Shown: positions 13,941 to 27,709 of the stretch, in pieces
Numbering within the stretch: position 1 is the first letter of the stretch
How the letters are laid out: each line of letters begins with the position of its first letter
Source: Loxodes magnus
Taxonomy: Eukaryota; Ciliophora; Karyorelictea; Loxodida; Loxodidae
Assembly: GCA_946699065.1 (NCBI GenBank)
Contig: CAMPDV010002100.1
Coordinates: 1-64,000, forward strand
DNA: 64,000 nucleotides
Direction: 5' to 3'
The notes under the pieces: generated by a model
Told to the model about the DNA's origin: nothing
Seen by the model: the letters and a program-made list of their open reading frames with translations, nothing else
Database searches by the model: none
Made by a program: the position numbers and the translations under genes

Positions 13941-16900
13941 TAACTATTTTTAATTGTCGTAAAATTAAATTCAAATCTAACTATTTTTAATTGTCGTAAA
14001 ATAAATTCAAATCTAACTATTTTTAATTGTCGTAAAATTAAATTCAAATCTAACTATTTTTAATTGTCGTAAAATTAAATTCAAATCTAACTATTTTTAA
14101 TCTACGTCAAATGAAATTCAAATCTAACTATTTTTAATTGTCGTAAAATTAAATTCAAATCTAACTATTTTTAATTGTCGTAAAAATAAATTCAAATCTA
14201 ACTATTTTTAATTGTCGTAAAAATAAATTCAAATCTAACTATTTTTAATCTACGTAAAATCAAATTCAAATCTAACTATTTTTAATTGTCGTAAAATCAA
14301 ATTCAAATCTAACTATTTTTAATTGTCGTAAAATTAAATTCAAATCTAACTATTTTTAATTGTCGTAAAATTAAATTCAAATCTAACTATTTTTAATTGT
14401 CGTAAAATTAAATTCAAATCTAACTATTTTTAATTGTCGTAAAAATAAATTCAAATCTAACTATTTTTAATCTACGTAAAATTAAATTCAAATCTAACTA
14501 TTTTTAATTAACGTAAAATTAAATTCAAATCTAACTATTTTTAATTGTCGTAAAATTAAATTCAAATCTAACTATTTTTAATTGTCGTAAAAATAAATTC
14601 AAATCTTACTATTTTTAATCTACGTCAAATTAAATTCAAATCTAACTATTTTTAATTGTCGTAAAATTAAATTCAAATCTAACTATTTTTAATTGTCGTA
14701 AAATTAAATTCAAATCTAACTATTTTTAATTTACGTAAAATTAAATTCAAATCTAACTATTTTTAATCTACGTCAAATGAAATTCAAATCTAACTATTTT
14801 TAATTTACGTAAAATTAAATTCAAATCTAACTATTTTTAATCTACGTAAAATCAAATTCAAATCTAACTATTTTTAATCTACGTAAAATTAAATTCAAAT
14901 CTAACTATTTTTAATTTTCGTAAAATTAAATTCAAATCTAACTATTTTTAATTGTCGTAAAATTAAATTCAAATCTAACTATTTTTAATTGTCGTAAAAT
15001 AAATTCAAATCTAACTATTTTTAATTGTCGTAAAATCAAATTCAAATCTAACTATTTTTAATTGTCGTAAAATTAAATTCAAATCTAACTATTTTTAATT
15101 TACGTAAAATTAAATTCAAATCTAACTATTTTTAATTGTCGTAAAAATAAATTCAATCTAACTATTTTTAATCTACGTAAAATTAAATTCAAATCTAACT
15201 ATTTTTAATTGTCGTAAAATAAATTCAAATCTAACTATTTTTAATTGTCGTAAAATTAAATTCAAATCTAACTATTTTTAATTGTCGTAAAAATAAATTC
15301 AAATCTAACTATTTTTAATTGTCGTAAAAATAAATTCAAATCTAACTATTTTTAATTGTCGTAAAATTAAATTCAAATCTAACTATTTTTAATTGTCGTA
15401 AAAATAAATTCAAATCTAACTATTTTTAATCTACGTAAAATCAAATTCAAATCTAACTATTTTTAATTGTCGTAAAAATAAATTCAAATCTAACTATTTT
15501 TAATTGTCGTAAAATTAAATTCAAATCTAACTATTTTTAATTGTCGTAAAAATAAATTCAAATCTAACTATTTTTAATTGTCGTAAAATTAAATTCAAAT
15601 CTAACTATTTTTAATTGTCGTAAAATAAATTCAAATCTAACTATTTTTAATTGTCGTAAAATAAATTCAAATCTAACTATTTTTAATTGTCGTAAAAATA
15701 AATTCAAATCTAACTATTTTTAATTGTCGTAAAAATAAATTCAAATCTAACTATTTTTAATTGTCGTAAATTAAATTCAAATCTAACTATTTTTAATTGT
15801 CGTAAAATCAAATTCAAATCTAACTATTTTTAATTGTCGTAAAAATAAATTCAAATCTAACTATTTTTAATTGTCGTAAAAATAAATTCAAATCTAACTA
15901 TTTTTAATCTACGTAAAATCAAATTCAAATCTAACTATTTTTAATTGTCGTAAAATCAAATTCAAATCTAACTATTTTTAATTGTCGTAAAAATAAATTC
16001 AAATCTAACTATTTTTAATCTACGTAAAATCAAATTCAAATCTAACTATTTTTAATCTACGTAAAATCAAATTCAAATCTAACTATTTTTAATTGTCGTA
16101 AAATTAAATTCAAATCTAACTATTTTTAATTGTCGTAAAATCAAATTCAAATCTAACTATTTTTAATTGTCGTAAAAATAAATTCAAATCTAACTATTTT
16201 TAATTGTCGTAAAATTAAATTCAAATCTAACTATTTTTAATCTACGTAAAATCAAATTCAAATCTAACTATTTTTAATTGTCGTAAAATAAATTCAAATC
16301 TAACTATTTTTAATTGTCGTAAATTAAATTCAAATCTAACTATTTTTAATTGTCGTAAAAATAAATTCAAATCTAACTATTTTTAATTGTCGTAAAAATA
16401 AATTCAAATCTAACTATTTTTAATCTACGTAAAATTAAATTCAAATCTAACTATTTTTAATTGTCGTAAAAATAAATTCAAATCTAACTATTTTTAATTG
16501 TCGTAAATTAAATTCAAATCTAACTATTTTTAATTGTCGTAAAAATAAATTCAAATCTAACTATTTTTAATTTACGTAAAATCAAATTCAAATCTAACTA
16601 TTTTTAATTGTCGTAAATTAAATTCAAATCTAACTATTTTAAATTGTCGTAAAATTAAATTCAAATCTAACTATTTTTAATTGTCGTAAAATTAAATTCA
16701 AATCTAACTATTTTTAATTGTCGTAAAAATAAATTCAAATCTAACTATTTTTAATTGTCGTAAAAATAAATTCAAATCTAACTATTTTTAATTGTCGTAA
16801 AATTAAATTCAAATCTAACTATTTTTAATTGACGTAAAATTAAATTCAAATCTAACTATTTTTAATCTACGTCAAATGAAATTCAAATCTAACTATTTTT

Positions 16901-17465
16901 AATTGTCGTAAAATTAAATTCAAATCTAACTATTTTTAATTGTCGTAAAAATAAATTCAAATCTAACTATTTTTAATTGTCGTAAAAATAAATTCAAATC
17001 TAACTATTTTTAATCTACGTAAAATCAAATTCAAATCTAACTATTTTTAATTGTCGTAAAATCAAATTCAAATCTAACTATTTTTAATTGTCGTAAAATT
17101 AAATTCAAATCTAACTATTTTTAATTGTCGTAAAATTAAATTCAAATCTAACTATTTTTAATTGTCGTAAAATTAAATTCAAATCTAACTATTTTTAATT
17201 GTCGTAAAAATAAATTCAAATCTAACTATTTTTAATCTACGTAAAATTAAATTCAAATCTAACTATTTTTAATTAACGTAAAATTAAATTCAAATCTAAC
17301 TATTTTTAATTGTCGTAAAATTAAATTCAAATCTAACTATTTTTAATTGTCGTAAAAATAAATTCAAATCTTACTATTTTTAATCTACGTCAAATTAAAT
17401 TCAAATCTAACTATTTTTAATTGTCGTAAAATTAAATTCAAATCTAACTATTTTTAATTTACGTA
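12800..17465 (+). repeat. Duplication with 2.77-2.79 kb spacing
   Basis: About 12,800-13,730 repeats at 15,591-16,521 (offset 2,791 at the CTACGTAAAATC monomers at 13,115 and 15,906), and about 14,060-14,700 repeats at 16,825-17,465 (offset 2,765 at the CTACGTCAAATG markers at 14,106 and 16,871, and again at AATCTTACTA at 14,605 and 17,370). Between the two matched parts the copies differ. The right half runs into copy 1 of the 9.1 kb block, so this event predates the larger duplication. Confidence 0.75.
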
Positions 17466-20400
17466 AAATTAAATTCAAATCTAACTATTTTTAATTGTCG
17501 TAAAAATAAATTCAATCTTACTATTTTTAATCTACGTAAAATTAAATTCAAATCTAACTATTTTTAATTTACGTAAAATTAAATTCAAATCTAACTATTT
17601 TTAATCTACGTAAAATCAAATTCAAATCTAACTATTTTTAATCTACGTAAAATTAAATTCAAATCTAACTATTTTTAATTTTCGTAAAATTAAATTCAAA
17701 TCTAACTATTTTTAATTGTCGTAAAATTAAATTCAAATCTAACTATTTTTAATTGTCGTAAATTAAATTCAAATCTAACTATTTTTAATTGTCGTAAAAT
17801 TAAATTCAAATCTAACTATTTTTAATTGTCGTAAAATTAAATTCAAATCTAACTATTTTTAATTCTCGTAAAATTAAATTCAAATCTAACTATTTTTAAT
17901 TGTCGTAAAATTAAATTCAAATCTAACTATTTTTAATTGTCGTAAAATTAAATTCAAATCTAACTATTTTTAATCTACGTAAAATTAAATTCAAATCTAA
18001 CTATTTTTAATTTTCGTAAAAATAAATTCAAATCTAACTATTTTTAATCTACGTAAAATTAAATTCAAATCTAACTATTTTTAATTGTCGTAAAATTAAA
18101 TTCAAATCTAACTATTTTTAATTGTCGTAAAAATAAATTCAAATCTAACTATTTTTAATCTACGTCAAATTAAATTCAAATCTAACTATTTTTAATTGTC
18201 GTAAAATTAAATTCAAATCTAACTATTTTTAATTGTCGTAAAATTAAATTCAAATCTAACTATTTTTAATCTACGTAAAATCAAATTCAAATCTAACTAT
18301 TTTTAATTTACGTAAAATTAAATTCAAATCTAACTATTTTTAATTGTCGTAAAATTAAATTCAAATCTAACTATTTTTAATTGTCGTAAAAATAAATTCA
18401 AATTTAACTATTTTTAATTGTCGTAAAATAAATTCAAATCTAACTATTTTTAATTGTCGTAAAAATAAATTCAAATCTAACTATTTTTAATTGTCGTAAA
18501 AATAAATTCAAATCTAACTATTTTTAATTGTCGTAAAAATAAATTCAAATCTAACTATTTTTAATTGTCGTAAAATTAAATTCAAATCTAACTATTTTTA
18601 ATTGTCGTAAAAATAAATTCAAATCTAACTATTTTTAATCTACGTAAAATTAAATTCAAATCTAACTATTTTTAATCTACGTAAAATTAAATTCAAATCT
18701 AACTATTTTTAATTGTCGTAAAATTAAATTCAAATCTAACTATTTTTAATTAACGTAAAATTAAATTCAAATCTAACTATTTTTAATTGTCGTAAAATAA
18801 ATTCAAATCTAACTATTTTTAATTGTCGTAAAATCAAATTCAAATCTAACTATTTTTAATTGTCGTAAAATTAAATTCAAATCTAACTATTTTTAATTGT
18901 CGTAAAAATAATTCAAATCTAACTATTTTTAATTAATGTAAAATCAAATTCAAATCTAACTATTTTTAATTGTCGTAAAATTAAATTCAAATCTAACTAT
19001 TTTTAATTAACGTAAAATTAAATTCAAATCTAACTATTTTTAATTGTCGTAAAATTAAATTCAAATCTAACTATTTTTAATTGACGTAAAATTAAATTCA
19101 AATCTAACTATTTTTAATCTACGTCAAATGAAATTCAAATCTAACTATTTTTAATTTACGTAAAATTAAATTCAAATCTAACTATTTTTAATTGTCGTAA
19201 AATTAAATTCAAATCTAACTATTTTTAATTGTCGTAAAAATAAATTCAAATCTAACTATTTTTAATTGTCGTAAAATAAATTCAAATCTAACTATTTTTA
19301 ATTTTCGTAAAAATAAATTCAAATCTAACTATTTTTAATTGTCGTAAAATTAAATTCAAATCTAACTATTTTTAATTGTCGTAAAATAAATTCAAATCTA
19401 ACTATTTTTAATTGTCGTAAAATTAAATTCAAATCTAACTATTTTTAATTGTCGTAAAATAAATTCAAATCTAACTATTTTTAATTGTCGTAAAATTAAA
19501 TTCAAATCTAACTATTTTTAATTGTCGTAAAATTAAATTCAAATCTAACTATTTTTAATTGTCGTAAAAATAAATTCAAATCTAACTATTTTTAATTGTC
19601 GTAAAAATAAATTCAAATCTAACTATTTTTAATTGTCGTAAAATTAAATTCAAATCTAACTATTTTTAATTGACGTAAAATTAAATTCAAATCTAACTAT
19701 TTTTAATCTACGTCAAATGAAATTCAAATCTAACTATTTTTAATTTACGTAAAATTAAATTCAAATCTAACTATTTTTAATTGTCGTAAAATTAAATTCA
19801 AATCTAACTATTTTTAATCTACGTCAAATGAAATTCAAATCTAACTATTTTTAATCTACGTAAAATTAAATTCAAATCTAACTATTTTTTATCTACGTAA
19901 AATTAAATTCAAATCTAACTATTTTTAATCTACGTAAAATTAAATTCAAATCTAACTATTTTTAATTAACGTAAAATTAAATTCAAATCTAACTATTTTT
20001 AATTGTCGTAAAATAAATTCAAATCTAACTATTTTTAATTGTCGTAAAATCAAATTCAAATCTAACTATTTTTAATCTACGTAAAATCAAATTCAAATCT
20101 AACTATTTTTAATTGTCGTAAAATCAAATTCAAATCTAACTATTTTTAATTGTCGTAAATTAAATTCAAATCTAACTATTTTTAATTGTCGTAAAAATAA
20201 TTCAAATCTAACTATTTTTAATTAACGTAAAATCAAATTCAAATCTAACTATTTTTAATTGTCGTAAAATTAAATTCAAATCTAACTATTTTTAATTAAC
20301 GTAAAATTAAATTCAAATCTAACTATTTTTAATTGTCGTAAAATTAAATTCAAATCTAACTATTTTTAATTGACGTAAAATTAAATTCAAATCTAACTAT

Positions 20401-23400
20401 TTTTAATCTACGTCAAATGAAATTCAAATCTAACTATTTTTAATTTACGTAAAATTAAATTCAAATCTAACTATTTTTAATTGTCGTAAAATTAAATTCA
20501 AATCTAACTATTTTTAATTGTCGTAAAATTAAATTCAAATCTAACTATTTTTAATTGTCGTAAAAATAAATTCAAATCTAACTATTTTTAATCTACGTCA
20601 AATTAAATTCAAATCTAACTATTTTTAATTGTCGTAAAATTAAATTCAAATCTAACTATTTTTAATTGTCGTAAAAATAAATTCAAATCTAACTATTTTT
20701 AATCTACGTAAAATCAAATTCAAATCTAACTATTTTTAATTGTCGTAAAAATAAATTCAAATCTAACTATTTTTAATTGTCGTAAAATAAATTCAAATCT
20801 AACTATTTTTAATTTTCGTAAATTAAATTCAAATCTAACTATTTTTAATCTACGTCAAATAAAATTCAAATCTAACTATTTTTAATCTACGTAAAATCAA
20901 ATTCAAATCTAACTATTTTTAATTTACGTAAAATTAAATTCAAATCTAACTATTTTTAATCTACGTCAAATAAAATTCAAATCTAACTATTTTTAATCTA
21001 CGTAAAATCAAATTCAAATCTAACTATTTTTAATTTACGTAAAATTAAATTCAAATCTAACTATTTTTAATTGTCGTAAAATTAAATTCAAATCTAACTA
21101 TTTTTAATTGTCGTAAAAATAAATTCAAATTTAACTATTTTTAATTGTCGTAAAATAAATTCAAATCTAACTATTTTTAATTGTCGTAAAAATAAATTCA
21201 AATCTAACTATTTTTAATTGTCGTAAAAATAAATTCAAATCTAACTATTTTTAATTGTCGTAAAATAAATTCAAATCTAACTATTTTTAATTGTCGTAAA
21301 ATAAATTCAAATCTAACTATTTTTAATTTTCGTAAATTAAATTCAAATCTAACTATTTTTAATCTACGTCAAATTAAATTCAAATCTAACTATTTTTAAT
21401 TGTCGTAAAATTAAATTCAAATCTAACTATTTTTAATTGTCGTAAAATTAAATTCAAATCTAACTATTTTTAATTGTCGTAAAATTAAATTCAAATCTAA
21501 CTATTTTTAATTGTCGTAAAATTAAATTCAAATCTAACTATTTTTAATTGTCGTAAAATTAAATTCAAATCTAACTATTTTTAATTGTCGTAAATTAAAT
21601 TCAAATCTAACTATTTTTAATCTACGTAAAATTAAATTCAAATCTAACTATTTTTAATTGTCGTAAAAATAAATTCAAATCTAACTATTTTTAATTGTCG
21701 TAAATTAAATTCAAATCTAACTATTTTTAATTGTCGTAAAAATAAATTCAAATCTAACTATTTTTAATTAACGTAAAATTAAATTCAAATCTAACTATTT
21801 TTAATTGTCGTAAAATTAAATTCAAATCTAACTATTTTTAATTGTCGTAAAAATAAATTCAAATCTAACTATTTTTAATCTACGTCAAATTAAATTCAAA
21901 TCTAACTATTTTTAATTGTCGTAAAATTAAATTCAAATCTAACTATTTTTAATTGTCGTAAAATTAAATTCAAATCTAACTATTTTTAATTTACGTAAAA
22001 TTAAATTCAAATCTAACTATTTTTAATTGTCGTAAAAATAAATTCAAATCTAACTATTTTTAATTGTCGTAAATTAAATTCAAATCTAACTATTTTTAAT
22101 TGTCGTAAAATTAAATTCAAATCTAACTATTTTTAATTGTCGTAAATTAAATTCAAATCTAACTATTTTTAATTGTCGTAAAAATAAATTCAAATCTAAC
22201 TATTTTTAATTGTCGTAAAATTAAATTCAAATCTAACTATTTTTAATTGTCGTAAAATTAAATTCAAATCTAACTATTTTTAATTGTCGTAAAATTAAAT
22301 TCAAATCTAACTATTTTTAATTGTCGTAAAAATAAATTCAAATCTAACTATTTTTAATTGTCGTCAAATTAAATTCAAATCTAACTATTTTTAATTGTCG
22401 TAAAATTAAATTCAAATCTAACTATTTTTAATTGTCGTAAAATTAAATTCAAATCTAACTATTTTTAATTGTCGTAAAAATAAATTCAAATCTAACTATT
22501 TTTAATTGTCGTAAAATCAAATTCAAATCTAACTATTTTTAATTGTCGTAAAATAAATTCAAATCTAACTATTTTTAATTGTCGTAAAATTAAATTCAAA
22601 TCTAACTATTTTTAATTGTCGTAAAAATAAATTCAAATCTAACTATTTTTAATTGTCGTAAAATAAATTCAAATCTAACTATTTTTAATTTTCGTAAATT
22701 AAATTCAAATCTAACTATTTTTAATTGTCGTAAAAATAAATTCAAATCTAACTATTTTTAATTGTCGTAAAAATAAATTCAAATCTAACTATTTTTAATT
22801 TTCGTAAAATTAAATTCAAATCTAACTATTTTTAATTGTCGTAAAAATAAATTCAAATCTAACTATTTTTAATCTACGTCAAATTAAATTCAAATCTAAC
22901 TATTTTTAATTGTCGTAAAATTAAATTCAAATCTAACTATTTTTAATTTACGTAAAATTAAATTCAAATCTAACTATTTTTAATTGTCGTAAAAATAAAT
23001 TCAAATCTAACTATTTTTTATCTACGTAAAATTAAATTCAAATCTAACTATTTTTAATCTACGTAAAATTAAATTCAAATCTAACTATTTTTAATTGTCG
23101 TAAAATCAAATTCAAATCTAACTATTTTTAATTGTCGTAAAATTAAATTCAAATCTAACTATTTTTAATTGTCGTAAAATTAAATTCAAATCTAACTATT
23201 TTTAATTGTCGTAAAATTAAATTCAAATCTAACTATTTTTAATTTACGTAAAATTAAATTCAAATCTAACTATTTTTAATTGTCGTAAAAATAAATTCAA
23301 ATCTAACTATTTTTAATTGTCGTAAATTAAATTCAAATCTAACTATTTTTAATTGTCGTAAAATTAAATTCAAATCTAACTATTTTTAATTTACGTAAAA

Positions 23401-25228
23401 TTAAATTCAAATCTAACTATTTTTAATTGTCGTAAAAATAAATTCAAATCTAACTATTTTTAATTGTCGTAAATTAAATTCAAATCTAACTATTTTTAAT
23501 TGTCGTAAAATTAAATTCAAATCTAACTATTTTTAATTGTCGTAAATTAAATTCAAATCTAACTATTTTTAATTGTCGTAAAATTAAATTCAAATCTAAC
23601 TATTTTTAATTGTCGTAAAATTAAATTCAAATCTAACTATTTTTAATTCTCGTAAAATTAAATTCAAATCTAACTATTTTTAATTGTCGTAAAAATTAAA
23701 TTCAAATCTAACTATTTTTAATTGTCGTAAAAATAAATTCAAATCTAACTATTTTTAATTGTCGTAAAATTAAATTCAAATCTAACTATTTTTAATTGTC
23801 GTAAAATTAAATTCAAATCTAACTATTTTTAATTGACGTAAAATTAAATTCAAATCTAACTATTTTTAATCTACGTCAAATTAAATTCAAATCTAACTAT
23901 TTTTAATTGTCGTAAAATTAAATTCAAATCTAACTATTTTTAATTGTCGTAAAATTAAATTCAAATCTAACTATTTTTAATTGTCGTAAAATTAAATTCA
24001 AATCTAACTATTTTTAATTAACGTAAAAATAAATTCAAATCTAACTATTTTTAATTGTCGTAAAAATAAATTCAAATCTAACTATTTTTAATTGTCGTAA
24101 AATTAAATTCAAATCTAACTATTTTTAATTGTCGTAAAATTAAATTCAAATCTAACTATTTTTAATTGTCGTAAAAATAAATTCAAATCTAACTATTTTT
24201 AATTAACGTAAAAATAAATTCAAATCTAACTATTTTTAATTGTCGTAAAAATAAATTCAAATCTAACTATTTTTAATTGTCGTAAAATTAAATTCAAATC
24301 TAACTATTTTTAATTGTCGTAAATTAAATTCAAATCTAACTATTTTTAATTGTCGTAAAAATAAATTCAAATCTAACTATTTTTAATTGTCGTAAAAATA
24401 AATTCAAATCTAACTATTTTTAATCTACGTAAAATTAAATTCAAATCTAACTATTTTTAATTGTGTAAAAATAAATTCAAATCTAACTATTTTTAATCTA
24501 CGTAAATTAAATTCAAATCTAACTATTTTTAATTGTCGTAAAAATAAATTCAAATCTAACTATTTTTAATTGTCATAAAATTAAATTCAAATCTAACTAT
24601 TTTTAATTGTCGTAAAAATAAATTCAAATCTAACTATTTTTAATCTACGTAAAATTAAATTCAAATCTAACTATTTTTAATTGTCGTAAAATTAAATTCA
24701 AATCTAACTATTTTTAATTGTCGTAAATTAAATTCAAATCTAACTATTTTTAATTGTCGTAAAAATAAATTCAAATCTAACTATTTTTAATTGTCGTAAA
24801 ATCAAATTCAAATCTAACTATTTTTAATTGTCGTAAAATAAATTCAAATCTAACTATTTTTAATTAACGTAAAATTAAATTCAAATCTAACTATTTTTAA
24901 TTTACGTAAAATTAAATTCAAATCTAACTATTTTTAATTGTCGTAAAATTAAATTCAAATCTAACTATTTTTAATTGTCGTAAAATTAAATTCAAATCTA
25001 ACTATTTTTAATTGTCGTAAAATAAATTCAAATCTAACTATTTTTAATTGTCGTAAATTAAATTCAAATCTAACTATTTTTAATTTACGTAAAATTAAAT
25101 TCAAATCTAACTATTTTTAATTGTCGTAAAATAAATTCAAATCTAACTATTTTTAATCTACGTAAAATCAAATTCAAATCTAACTATTTTTAATTGTCGT
25201 AAAATAAATTCAAATCTAACTATTTTTA
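16143..25228 (+). repeat. 9.1 kb segmental duplication, copy 1
   Basis: Every rare marker in this stretch recurs exactly 11,567 bp downstream: the core with four Ts at 16,634, the TAATG linker at 18,938, six-T cores at 19,891 and 23,020, the TGTGTAAAA linker at 24,461 and the TGTCAT linker at 24,571. An unchanged offset across 8 kb means no net insertion or deletion there. The first length difference I see is near 24,995, where TAAAATT here is TAAATT in the other copy. Similarity stops at a one-base-short linker TTACG (about 25,229), where copy 2 continues with TGTCG. The block contains only satellite. Confidence 0.92.
18752..20634 (+). repeat. Copy of the 1.0-2.9 kb block
   Basis: Lies inside copy 1 of the 9.1 kb duplication and matches 1,015-2,860 in variant order with one extra monomer. 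It includes three groups of the linked triplet TGACG-TAAAATT, CTACG-TCAAATG, TTACG-TAAAATT that also mark the first 3 kb of the window. Confidence 0.85.
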
Positions 25229-27709
25229 ATTACGTAAAATTAAATTCAAATCTAACTATTTTTAATTGTCGTAAAATTAAATTCAAATCTAACTATTTTT
25301 AATCTACGTAAAATAAATTCAAATCTAACTATTTTTAATTGTCGTAAAATTAAATTCAAATCTAACTATTTTTAATTTACGTAAAATTAAATTCAAATCT
25401 AACTATTTTTAATCTACGTAAAATTAAATTCAAATCTAACTATTTTTAATTGTCGTAAAATAAATTCAAATCTAACTATTTTTAATTGTCGTAAAAATAA
25501 ATTCAAATCTAACTATTTTTAATTGTCGTAAAATTAAATTCAAATCTAACTATTTTTAATTGTCGTAAAAATAAATTCAAATCTAACTATTTTTAATTGT
25601 CGTAAAATTAAATTCAAATCTAACTATTTTTAATTGTCGTAAAAATAAATTCAAATCTAACTATTTTTAATTACGTAAAATTAAATTCAAATCTAACTAT
25701 TTTTAATTGTCGTAAAAATAAATTCAAATCTAACTATTTTTAATTGTCGTAAAAATAAATTCAAATCTAACTATTTTTAATCTGTCGTAAAATAAATTCA
25801 AATCTAACTATTTTTAATTGTCGTAAAATTAAATTCAAATCTAACTATTTTTAATTGTCGTAAAAATAAATTCAAATCTAACTATTTTTAATCTACGTAA
25901 AATTAAATTCAAATCTAACTATTTTTAATTGTCGTAAAATCAAATTCAAATCTAACTATTTTTAATCTACGTAAAATTAAATTCAAATCTAACTATTTTT
26001 AATTGTCGTAAAAATAAATTCAAATCTAACTATTTTTAATTGTCGTAAAATTAAATTCAAATCTAACTATTTTTAATTGTCGTAAAATTAAATTCAAATC
26101 TAACTATTTTTAATCTACGTAAAATTAAATTCAAATCTAACTATTTTTAATCACGTAAAATTAAATTCAAATCTAACTATTTTTAATTGTCGTAAAAATA
26201 AATTCAAATCTAACTATTTTTAATCTACGTAAAATCAAATTCAAATCTAACTATTTTTAATTGTCGTAAAAATAAATTCAAATCTAACTATTTTTAATTG
26301 TCGTAAAAATAAATTCAAATCTAACTATTTTTAATTGTCGTAAAAATAAATTCAAATCTAACTATTTTTAATCTACGTAAATCAAATTCAAATCTAACTA
26401 TTTTTAATTGTACGTAAAATTAAATTCAAATCTAACTATTTTTAATTGTCGTAAAATTAAATTCAAATCTAACTATTTTTAATTGTCGTAAAATTAAATT
26501 CAAATCTAACTATTTTTAATTGTCGTAAAAATAAATTCAAATCTAACTATTTTTAATTGTCGTAAAATTAAATTCAAATCTAACTATTTTTAATTGTCGT
26601 AAAATTAAATTCAAATCTAACTATTTTTAATTGTCGTAAAATTAAATTCAAATCTAACTATTTTTAATTGTCGTAAAAATAAATTCAAATCTAACTATTT
26701 TTAATCTACGTCAAATTAAATTCAAATCTAACTATTTTTAATTGTCGTAAAATAAATTCAAATCTAACTATTTTTAATTGTCGTAAAATTAAATTCAAAT
26801 CTAACTATTTTTAATTGTCGTAAAAATAAATTCAAATCTAACTATTTTTAATTGTCGTAAAATAAATTCAAATCTAACTATTTTTAATTGTCGTAAAATT
26901 AAATTCAAATCTAACTATTTTTAATTGTCGTAAAAATAAATTCAAATCTAACTATTTTTAATCTACGTAAAAATAAATTCAAATCTAACTATTTTTAATT
27001 GTCGTAAAATTAAATTCAAATCTAACTATTTTTAATTGTCGTAAAATTAAATTCAAATCTAACTATTTTTAATTGTCGTAAAAATAAATTCAAATCTAAC
27101 TATTTTTAATTGTCGTAAAATTAAATTCAAATCTAACTATTTTTAATTGTCGTAAAATAAATTCAAATCTAACTATTTTTAATTGTCGTAAAATAAATTC
27201 AAATCTAACTATTTTTAATTGTCGTAAAATCAAATTCAAATCTAACTATTTTTAATCTACGTAAAAATCAAATTCAAATCTAACTATTTTTAATTGTCGT
27301 AAAATTAAATTCAAATCTAACTATTTTTAATTGTCGTAAAATAAATTCAAATCTAACTATTTTTAATTGTCGTAAAAATAAATTCAAATCTAACTATTTT
27401 TAATTGTCGTAAAAAAAATAAATTCAAATCTAACTATTTTTAATCTACGTAAAATCAAATTCAAATCTAACTATTTTTAATTGTCGTAAAATCAAATTCA
27501 AATCTAACTATTTTTAATTGTCGTAAAATAAATTCAAATCTAACTATTTTTAATCTACGTAAAATTAAATTCAAATCTAACTATTTTTAATCTACGTAAA
27601 ATCAAATTCAAATCTAACTATTTTTAATTGTCGTAAAATTAAATTCAAATCTAACTATTTTTAATTGTCGTAAAATTAAATTCAAATCTAACTAAATCTA
27701 CGTAAAATT
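25229..27709 (+). repeat. Spacer segment between the 9.1 kb copies, rich in aberrant monomers
   Basis: Satellite only, but not part of the duplicated block, and with an unusual density of odd linkers: one-base-short TTACG at about 25,229 and 25,668, TCTGTCG at 25,781, CACG at 26,151, TGTACG at about 26,407, TAAAAATC at about 27,262, an eight-A run at about 27,410, and the truncated core at 27,690. Such forms are rare elsewhere in the forward array. It may be an older part of the array that escaped recent homogenisation, or a poorly resolved join. Confidence 0.75.
27690..27702 (+). other. Truncated monomer at duplication breakpoint
   Basis: The core reads CTAACTAAATCTACG where CTAACTATTTTTAATCTACG is expected, so five bases of the T-run segment are missing. 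It lies immediately left of the point where the 11,567-bp-offset match begins (about 27,710), which makes it a plausible breakpoint scar of the 9.1 kb duplication. Confidence 0.7.
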
